A DNA stretch of 37,021 bases, taken from assembly GCA_009695095.1 (NCBI GenBank), contig SIBQ01000024.1, positions 1 to 37,021 on the forward strand, in the 5' to 3' direction. The translations under genes and the position numbers were made by a program. The notes under the pieces were generated by a model. That model was given only the letters and a program-made list of their open reading frames with translations, was not told the DNA's origin and searched no databases. Shown in pieces: positions 32,955 through 37,021 of the stretch. The stretch comes from Lacunisphaera sp. (GTDB lineage: Bacteria; Verrucomicrobiota; Verrucomicrobiia; Opitutales; Opitutaceae). Positions within the stretch are counted from its first letter, which is position 1; every line of letters begins with the position of its first letter.

Positions 32955-33036
32955 CTGTCTACAGTCCACCGCCCATCGTCTACTGAATCATGACTGCCCA
33001 CCGTCAACCGTCCACTGTCCACCGGGGAGCTCCCAG
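32953..33036. repeat. Right flank array of four-helix-bundle gene 2; contains gmd start
   Basis: GACTGTCTACAGTCCACCGC, CCATCGTCTACTG, GACTGCCCACCGTCAACC, GTCCACTGTCCACC repeat a GTCCACCGTC word. The gmd ATG (32990) lies in the array. A second GGAGCTCCCAGCTCC word and the perfect hairpin AGCGCGC-GAA-GCGCGCT (33041-33057) follow. Confidence 0.7.
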
Positions 33037-34159
33037 CTCCAGCGCGCGAAGCGCGCTGATCATCGGCATCACCGGCCAGGATGGCTCCTACCTCGCCGAG
33101 CATCTGCTGGCCGGCGGCTACACCGTCCACGGCCTGGTGCGGCGGGCGAGCATGTTCAACCGCTCGCGCATCGACCATTTGAGAGCAGCTCCCAGCTCCC
33201 AGCCCGCAGCTCACAGCTCAAAGCCCGAGGCTCAAGGCTCAAGGCTTACCTTGCACTACGGCGACCTGAACGACCGGACCTCGCTCCGCCGGCTGCTGAA
33301 GACCATTGCCCCGTCGGAGGTCTATCTCCTCGCCGGGCAAAGCCACGTCGGGCTCAGCTTCGAGATCCCCGAGGTCACCTGCGAGGAAAACGCCATGGCC
33401 ACGCTCGGGTTGCTCGAGGCCCTGCGCGATCTGGAAAACCCCGTCCGGTTCTACCACGCGTCCAGCTCGGAGATCTTCGGCCTGCCCGCGGACTCGCCGC
33501 AGAACGAGGCCACGCCCTTCAATCCCGTTAATCCCTACGGCTGCGCCAAGGCCTTCGCCACGCAACTCTGCCGCGTCTACCGCAGCGCCTACGGGATGTT
33601 CGTCTGCAGCGGCATTTCCTACAACCACGAGTCGCCCCGGCGCGGGGAGAATTTCGTGACACGCAAGATCACCCTCGGCGCGGCCCGGATCAAGGCCGGC
33701 CGGCAGGCCGTTTTCGCCCTCGGCAATCTCGACGCCCGGCGCGACTGGGGCTACGCGCCGGAATACGTCGCGGCCATGGCCCGGATGCTGCAAGCTAGGC
33801 AGCCCGGCGACTATGTCCTGGCGACGGGTAAGACCTGCTCGGTGCGGGATTTCGCGACGGCCGCCTTTGCGGAGCTCGGCCTCGAACTGAAATTCAAGGG
33901 CAAGGGGGCGGGAGAGACGGGAGTGCGCACCGACACCGGCGCGGTCGTCATCACGATTGATCCCCGCTTTCACCGTCCCGCTGACGCGGCCAATCTCACC
34001 GGCGACGCGTCACTCGCGAAGAAGGCGCTCGGCTGGGCGCCGAAGGTCACCGGCACGGACGTCGCGCGGCTGATGGCGCGCGTGGATCGCGAAGCAATCG
34101 CAGGGCTGAAACCTGAGACCTGCTTTAAACACAGAGATCGCAGAGTCCGCAGAGATTAA
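32990..34159 (+). CDS. gmd: GDP-mannose 4,6-dehydratase with array-derived ends and loop
   Basis: Gmd converts GDP-D-mannose to GDP-4-keto-6-deoxy-mannose, the precursor of GDP-fucose, rhamnose and perosamine sugars. In the 389-residue protein: NADP motif GITGQDGSYL (26-35), LVRRASMFNRSRIDHL, LHYGDLND (88-95), LAGQSHVGLSFE, ASSSEIFG (157-164), catalytic Tyr183 and Lys187 in NPYGCAK, and LGNLDARRDWGYAPEYV. Three segments are array-encoded: the N-terminus to about residue 20, a Ser/Ala/Pro-rich insert at about 65-84 where the family normally has a short loop, and the C-terminal tail after LKPE. The core is intact, so it is probably active. Substrate would come from the manC product. Confidence 0.92.
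   Translation: MTAHRQPSTVHRGAPSSSARSALIIGITGQDGSYLAEHLLAGGYTVHGLVRRASMFNRSRIDHLRAAPSSQPAAHSSKPEAQGSRLTLHYGDLNDRTSLRRLLKTIAPSEVYLLAGQSHVGLSFEIPEVTCEENAMATLGLLEALRDLENPVRFYHASSSEIFGLPADSPQNEATPFNPVNPYGCAKAFATQLCRVYRSAYGMFVCSGISYNHESPRRGENFVTRKITLGAARIKAGRQAVFALGNLDARRDWGYAPEYVAAMARMLQARQPGDYVLATGKTCSVRDFATAAFAELGLELKFKGKGAGETGVRTDTGAVVITIDPRFHRPADAANLTGDASLAKKALGWAPKVTGTDVARLMARVDREAIAGLKPETCFKHRDRRVRRD
33182..33243. repeat. In-frame word array inside gmd, AGCTCCC/AAGGCTC family
   Basis: AGCAGCTCCCAGCTCCCAGC, CCGCAGCTCACAGCTC, AAAGCCCGAGGCTCAAGG, CTCAAGGCTT. Words AGCTCCC and AAGGCTC alternate and are partly complementary. It encodes about 20 residues between RIDHL and LHYGD without breaking the frame. 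Confidence 0.75.
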
Positions 34160-34225
34160 GGCCGGTAACCCATGAATTTCCTCCGTGAGCTCCGTGTCCT
34201 CTGTGTTAAATCCTATTTCGGGGGT
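34106..34225. repeat. Word array at the gmd 3' end, CACAGAG and CCTGAAA families
   Basis: GGCTGAAACCTGAGACCTGC, then TTTAAACACAGAGATCGC, AGAGTCCGCAGAG, facing CCTCCGTGAGCTCCGTGTCC, TCTGTGTTAAA. The outer words TTTAAACACAGAG and CTCTGTGTTAAA form a near-perfect inverted pair. The gmd stop codon lies inside the left arm. Confidence 0.75.
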
Positions 34226-34271
34226 AACTTCGGGGTGAGGTAGGTTGGCTCTGGATGCGGTTGCGCCAAGC

Positions 34272-34304
34272 TTGACATTTATAAGGCCATAAGTATGGCA
34301 TAAT
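34272..34304 (+). promoter_or_regulatory. Promoter and operator candidate of the antitoxin gene
   Basis: TTGACA at 34272-34277 is a consensus -35 box. TATGGC (34294-34299, 16-base spacer) or CATAAT (34299-34304, 21-base spacer) could be the -10. The palindrome GCCATA-AG-TATGGC (34286-34299) overlaps the -10 region and could be the autoregulatory operator of the ribbon-helix-helix antitoxin. The start codon is at 34307 with no Shine-Dalgarno, so the message may be leaderless. Confidence 0.55.
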
Positions 34305-34306
34305 TC

Positions 34307-34546
34307 ATGAAAACGACACTAATCTTAGAGGATACGATACTTAAGAAGGCGAAGGAACAGGCAGCGGCCCGCGAAACTACGGTAAGCGAGCTGGTTAACC
34401 AATCCCTTCGTTCTTACCTCCACGCCCCGCAAACCAGCGGTGGGGAGCTCCGGGCCTTTTCGATGCCGGTATTTGGCCAAGCCGCGACACCCGGGGCCGG
34501 AGTCAGTCCAGCCGAGTTGGCGGAATTGCGGGACGACGGCCGCTGA
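34307..34546 (+). CDS. VapB-like ribbon-helix-helix antitoxin
   Basis: A 79-residue protein starts MKTTLILEDTILKKAKEQAA followed by RETTVSELVNQSLRSYL, the beta-strand plus two helices of a ribbon-helix-helix DNA-binding domain. The C-terminal half (SMPVFGQAATPGAGV...) is the disordered toxin-binding part. Antitoxins of this type repress their own promoter and neutralise a PIN-domain RNase; a suitable palindrome overlaps the promoter. Its presumed partner starts 241 bases downstream, where such pairs normally touch or overlap. The gap is filled by word arrays. Confidence 0.82.
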   Translation: MKTTLILEDTILKKAKEQAAARETTVSELVNQSLRSYLHAPQTSGGELRAFSMPVFGQAATPGAGVSPAELAELRDDGR

Positions 34547-34550
34547 GCCG

Positions 34551-34735
34551 AAAGACTGTTCTTAACCACGAAGGACACGAAGGGACGCGAAGCAGGGCCA
34601 AGGCATTTCAAGCAAGATGATCCCGGATGATGATTTAACAGGAGCAAACGGAGAGAGCAGAGTATCGAACCGACCCAACTCCTGTCTCTACTCGGTTATC
34701 TCCTGTAAGACCTGTCAGGGTATTATTTCGATGTT
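34551..34735. repeat. Composite word array splitting the toxin-antitoxin pair
   Basis: AACCACGAAGGACACGAAGG, GACGCGAAGC, then GCCAAGGCATTTCAAGC (leader motif AAGGCATTT), then AACAGGAGCAAACGGAG with AGAGCAGAG, facing CTCCTGTCTCTACTCGG and TTATCTCCTGTAAG. The last pair is an inverted copy of the same CAGGAG words used at 29867. Confidence 0.7.
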
Positions 34736-34787
34736 GACGGATTCCAGGCACGGTCAGTTCCGGTTTAATAATCTACGCTGATCCTCC

Positions 34788-35225
34788 ATGCGCATGCCCG
34801 ATGTCAATGTGCTGATCTACGCCCACCGGGTGGATGATCCCGCCCACGGCTTCTATCGCCGCTGGCTGGAGCAACTCGCCGCGGGACCCGAGCCCTTTGC
34901 GCTTTCGCTGGAAGTGGCCGCGGCCTTTGTGAGGATTGTCACCCATGCCCGTTATCCCGCCGGCCCCACGCCCCTGGCGCAGGCGCTGGCGGTGATTGAC
35001 GCCCTGCGCCAGACCAACGGCTGCCGGCTGTTGGCCCCGGGCGACCGGCACTGGGAGCTTTTTCGCCGGCTGTGCGAGACCGCCCGGGCGAGTGGCAAGC
35101 GGGTGGGGGATGCCCGGCATGCCGCCCTTGCCTTGGAACACGGCTGCACTTGGGTGACCCGCGATGCGGATTTCAGGGACTTTATTCCGGCGGGTTTACG
35201 CCTGGAAATGCTCACCCCGGGGTAA
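34788..35225 (+). CDS. VapC-like PIN-domain ribonuclease toxin
   Basis: A 145-residue PIN-domain protein, the toxin of a VapBC-type system; VapC enzymes cleave tRNA or rRNA and stop growth. The acidic active site is visible: Asp5 (MPDVNVLIYAH), Glu42 (SLEVAAAFVR), Asp108 (RVGDARHAALA) and Asp126 (TRDADF). All four are present, so it is probably active. The start at 34788 (MRMPDV) or at the second ATG 34794 cannot be distinguished. Unlike typical pairs it does not overlap its antitoxin, and no promoter is evident in the array between them. Transcription may run through from the antitoxin promoter. Confidence 0.85.
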   Translation: MRMPDVNVLIYAHRVDDPAHGFYRRWLEQLAAGPEPFALSLEVAAAFVRIVTHARYPAGPTPLAQALAVIDALRQTNGCRLLAPGDRHWELFRRLCETARASGKRVGDARHAALALEHGCTWVTRDADFRDFIPAGLRLEMLTPG

Positions 35226-35285
35226 ACATGTCGACTGAGCCTCAACCGCCTTCCGCTGCCGTGCGCGAGGCAATCGCGCGCAGTA

Positions 35286-35445
35286 AATAGTTGGGAGTTA
35301 TTTGTTATTGGATTCGGCCCATAACCTCTAACCCATAACCAATAACCCCACGTCAGTGCCCCATAACCAGTAACCCATAACCCATAACCAACAGCTTCAC
35401 GTCAGTGGCTAATAACCCTCAACCCATAACCAATAACCCCGCGCC
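35286..35445. repeat. Telomere-like word array, CCATAACC family, containing an epimerase start
   Basis: GGGAGTTATTTGTTATTGG at the left is followed by many words such as CCATAACC, CTAACCCATAACC, AATAACCCC, AGTAACCCATAACC. CACGTCAGTG occurs twice as a separator (near 35350 and 35398). The GTG start of the epimerase gene (35405) and its first 14 codons are within the array. Confidence 0.8.
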
Positions 35446-36559
35446 GTCACGATACCTCGTGACGGGCGCCGCCGGCTTCATCGGCGCGAGGGTCGCGGAG
35501 ATGCTCCTCGCCGATGGCCACACCGTCGTCGGGATCGATAACCTCAACGACTACTATGATGTGCGCCTGAAAGACTACCGTCTTTCAAAGTTATTGGGTA
35601 AGAGTTATGAGTTAGGTGGGTCTGATCCGAAGAAATCAATCTTCACCCATAACAAGGAACCCCTAACCCATAACCGCTTCGAATTTCGCGTGCTTGATAT
35701 AGAAAATATCAAGGAGCTCGATGAGCTCTTTCGCACGCGGAAATTCGAAGCCGTCTTCAGCCTGGCCGCCCGCGCCGGCGTGCGCTACAGCATGGAGCAT
35801 CCGGAGGTTTACCTGAGCACGAATGTCCTCGGGACGCTCAATCTCCTCGAGTGCCAGCGGAAGCACGGCGTGAAAAAGCAGGTGCTGGCGTCAACCTCGT
35901 CGCTCTACGACGGGTGTCCGATGCCCTTCACCGAGGATCAGCCCGTCAACACGCCGCTGTCGCCCTATGCCGCGACCAAGAAGGCGGCCGAGCTGATGGC
36001 CTACAGTTATCACAAGCTCTACGGACTCGATATTTCCGTGGCACGCTACTTCACCGTGTTTGGGCCGGCCGGCCGGCCGGACATGAGCATTTTCCGCTTC
36101 ATCAAGTGGATTGATGAAGGCAAGCCGCTGGAGCTGTTTGGCGACGGCACGCAGTCGCGCGACTTCACCTACATTGATGACATCGCCCGCGGGACGATCC
36201 TCGCCGTCAAGCCCTTCGGCTACCAGATCATCAACCTCGGCGGCGGGCGGCAGCCGCTTTCTCTCACGACAGTGATCGCCTTCATCGAGAAAGCGCTGGC
36301 TGCTGCGCAAAGTGCAAAGGGCAAAGCGGCAAGGGAGACTCTTGGCTCTTCGCCCTTACCCCTTAGCTCTTCGCCGGTGTGCGCGAAGATTCATCGCGCC
36401 GCGCCGCACATTGCTGATATCAAGGAAACCTGGGCGGACATCGCGAAAGCCAAGCGCCTGCTCGGCTGGAAACCCCAGGTCACCCCCGAAGACGGTTTCC
36501 GTTTAACGGTGGACTGGCACGTCGCCAACCGCTCGTGGTTGAAGGGTATTAAGCTTTGA
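35405..36559 (+). CDS. UDP-sugar 4-epimerase-type SDR (UDP-glucuronate epimerase-like) with two array inserts
   Basis: A 384-residue extended SDR resembling UDP-glucuronate 4-epimerases of capsule and O-antigen pathways. Seen: VTGAAGFIGARVAE (19-32), GIDNLNDYYDVRLK (43-56), SLAARAGVRYSMEHP, STSSLYDG, catalytic Tyr188 and Lys192 in SPYAATKKAAE, RYFTVFGPAGRPDM, GDGTQSRDFTYIDDIA and LGGGRQPLSL. The start GTG and residues 1-14 (MANNPQPITNNP) are encoded by the CCATAACC array. Two inserts are also array-encoded: residues about 64-90 (35594-35674) and about 301-325 (36305-36379). Both sit in surface-loop positions, and the catalytic core is complete. It would interconvert UDP-glucuronate and UDP-galacturonate; exact substrate unknown. 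Confidence 0.9.
   Translation: MANNPQPITNNPAPSRYLVTGAAGFIGARVAEMLLADGHTVVGIDNLNDYYDVRLKDYRLSKLLGKSYELGGSDPKKSIFTHNKEPLTHNRFEFRVLDIENIKELDELFRTRKFEAVFSLAARAGVRYSMEHPEVYLSTNVLGTLNLLECQRKHGVKKQVLASTSSLYDGCPMPFTEDQPVNTPLSPYAATKKAAELMAYSYHKLYGLDISVARYFTVFGPAGRPDMSIFRFIKWIDEGKPLELFGDGTQSRDFTYIDDIARGTILAVKPFGYQIINLGGGRQPLSLTTVIAFIEKALAAAQSAKGKAARETLGSSPLPLSSSPVCAKIHRAAPHIADIKETWADIAKAKRLLGWKPQVTPEDGFRLTVDWHVANRSWLKGIKL
35594..35674. repeat. In-frame word array inside the epimerase gene, CCATAACC family
   Basis: Left arm TTGGGTAAGAGTTATGAG, TTAGGTGGGT faces right arm ACCCATAACAAGGAACCCC, TAACCCATAACC, its inverted copy with changes. It encodes about 27 residues in a loop after LKDYRLSKL without a stop. 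It is the same family as the array directly upstream of the gene. Confidence 0.8.
36305..36379. repeat. In-frame word array inside the epimerase gene, GCAAAG family
   Basis: Left arm GCGCAAAGTGCAAAGGGC, AAAGCGGCAAGGG faces right arm CTTGGCTCTTCGCCCTTACC, CCTTAGCTCTTCGCC. It is a second copy of the family found in polX, again stop-free and in frame, encoding AQSAKGKAARETLGSSPLPL. Confidence 0.8.
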
Positions 36560-36665
36560 GCCGCGAGCTAGGGGCAAGGAGCGATAGCTGAAACCCTGCA
36601 GATTTTAACGCAGAGATCGCAGTAGACACGAAGCAATGGCCAATAACCTACAACCCATAAGCAAG
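36560..36665. repeat. Word array downstream of the epimerase, entering a truncated SDR
   Basis: GCTGAAACCCTGCAGATTTT, AACGCAGAGATCGCAGTAG, ACACGAAGC, then CCAATAACCTACAACCC, ATAAGCAAGAACC. Three word families stand side by side. The ATG at 36636 lies in the last. Confidence 0.6.
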
Positions 36666-36755
36666 AACCTCAGCGCGCAGCGCTGCCTCGTCACTGGCGG
36701 CGCAGGGTTCATTGGCTCGCACCTGGTGGAGCACCTGCTGGCCGAAGTGCGGTGA
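36636..36755 (+). pseudogene. Truncated SDR, only the NAD-binding start remains
   Basis: Thirty-nine residues: MANNLQPISKNL, then RCLVTGGAGFIGSHLVEHLL and a TGA at 36753. The motif GGAGFIG is the Rossmann start of a nucleotide-sugar epimerase, but nothing after the first helix follows in any frame. The N-terminal MANN-QPI is array-encoded and parallels that of the complete epimerase at 35405. The break is about 130 bases before the IS3-type end, so the IS or a deletion probably removed the rest. Confidence 0.8.
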
Positions 36756-36829
36756 GGCAGTGGGAGAGCGAAAGACGGTCCGCGCGTCGAGCTTGCCGAA
36801 GGCGTCCGCCCTGCTAGCTTCGCGCACGC

Positions 36830-36889
36830 ATGATCACCAACCGTCATCGCGGACTGGTCCGGATTCACGGCACCGCCCGGCTGACGTGA
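36830..36889 (+). CDS. Short frame cut by the IS end, doubtful
   Basis: A 19-residue frame MITNRHRGLVRIHGTARLT ends at a TGA in the IS terminus. GCTAGCTT lies about ten bases upstream of the ATG and could be a promoter -10 region. It may be the first codons of a gene interrupted by the insertion. I do not recognise it; it could be chance. Confidence 0.25.
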   Translation: MITNRHRGLVRIHGTARLT

Positions 36890-37021
36890 CCCCGCTAAAT
36901 CAAGCCACTTGAAGAGTTAGTCTGGAGCCCATAAAAGGAACCAGACTATGAAAGGGAAACGCTACAGTACTGAAGACAAGATCCGCATCTTGCGGAGTGC
37001 CGATGGCGGCAAAAGCATTGT
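36882..37021 (+). mobile_element. Left end of an IS3-family insertion sequence, cut by the window edge
   Basis: TGACGTGACCCCGCTAAATC is the likely terminal inverted repeat, followed after about 45 bases by the first transposase frame. The exact terminus is uncertain: a start at the inner TGACCCC (36887) is also possible. The ends of the relic at 11074-11170 resemble it. Confidence 0.75.
36948..37021 (+). CDS. IS3-family transposase OrfA (helix-turn-helix), partial
   Basis: The visible 24 residues begin MKGKRYSTEDKIRILRSADG. This is the start of the DNA-binding helix-turn-helix protein OrfA of IS3-family elements, whose usual pattern is RYTEEQKIxILREAExG. AAAAGGAAC precedes the ATG as a Shine-Dalgarno. 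The catalytic DDE part (OrfB), normally reached by a -1 frameshift, would be beyond the window. Confidence 0.88.
   Translation, partial: MKGKRYSTEDKIRILRSADGGKSI

Noticed and set aside
35286-35445. CCATAACC repeats considered as a telomere or chromosome end
   Set aside because: Coding sequence continues on both sides, the words vary and include other families, and similar arrays occur at many internal places.
13037-36665. Arrays considered as CRISPR
   Set aside because: There is no constant repeat with unique spacers of even length, and no cas genes are present.

Overview
The window reads as bacterial chromosome made of two parts. From about 11.5 kb to the right end it looks like a GC-rich member of the Verrucomicrobiota, most likely Opitutales-like. 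This is inferred from the gene set, the protein style and the unusual intergenic repeats; no rRNA marker is present. The left 11 kb has a different character: a GC-rich enolase-like/kinase pair (1-1.9 kb), then a visibly less GC-rich catabolic segment (2.3-11 kb) with none of the repeats that fill the rest. An IS3-type relic (11074-11170) lies close to the junction, so the left part may be a transferred island or, less attractively, an assembly join.

Layout. 1-1.9 kb: divergent enolase-like protein and an APH-fold kinase on the minus strand. 2.3-6.5 kb: a tight plus-strand operon of a small possibly exported peptide, NagA-type deacetylase, aldehyde dehydrogenase and class V aminotransferase. 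6.9-9.1 kb: Rieske oxygenase and an unrecognised 261-residue protein. 9.9-11 kb: exported five-Asp-box sialidase. 11.5-15.2 kb: Mpl (peptidoglycan recycling), RimO, a 34-residue basic protein with its own terminator, and a rhodanese. 15.4-23.9 kb: plus-strand housekeeping run of mannose-1-phosphate guanylyltransferase, RuvX, TruA, an interrupted ComF, AccD, a four-helix-bundle protein, FolC, an SDR and a DegT aminotransferase. 24-27.3 kb: PurA and GuaB on the minus strand. 27.6-29.8 kb: MenC and MenE. 30.3-32.1 kb: PolX/PHP polymerase. 32.6-36.6 kb: second four-helix-bundle gene, GDP-mannose dehydratase, a VapBC-type pair and a nucleotide-sugar epimerase. 36.6-37 kb: a truncated SDR and the left end of an IS3-family element.

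The most unusual feature is a family of 'word arrays'. These are stretches of about 40-200 bp built from near-identical 6-12 bp words, usually arranged as two arms that are imperfect inverted copies of each other. About twenty occur between 13 and 36.7 kb and none was seen in the first 11 kb. They fill intergenic spaces, flank both four-helix-bundle genes, separate an antitoxin from its toxin, supply start codons or C-terminal codons for several genes, and sit in frame inside three genes (PolX, Gmd and, twice, an epimerase). A diverged duplicate of the PolX 5' end lies among such arrays. Together this suggests a dispersing repeat system that tolerates or exploits coding sequence, with the four-helix-bundle genes as possible partners or passengers.

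Functionally, ManC and Gmd make GDP-mannose and GDP-4-keto-6-deoxymannose, and the SDR, DegT and epimerase genes fit surface polysaccharide synthesis. MenC/MenE point to menaquinone respiration. NagA and the sialidase suggest use of amino sugars or sialylated glycans. No tRNA, rRNA or CRISPR array was seen.
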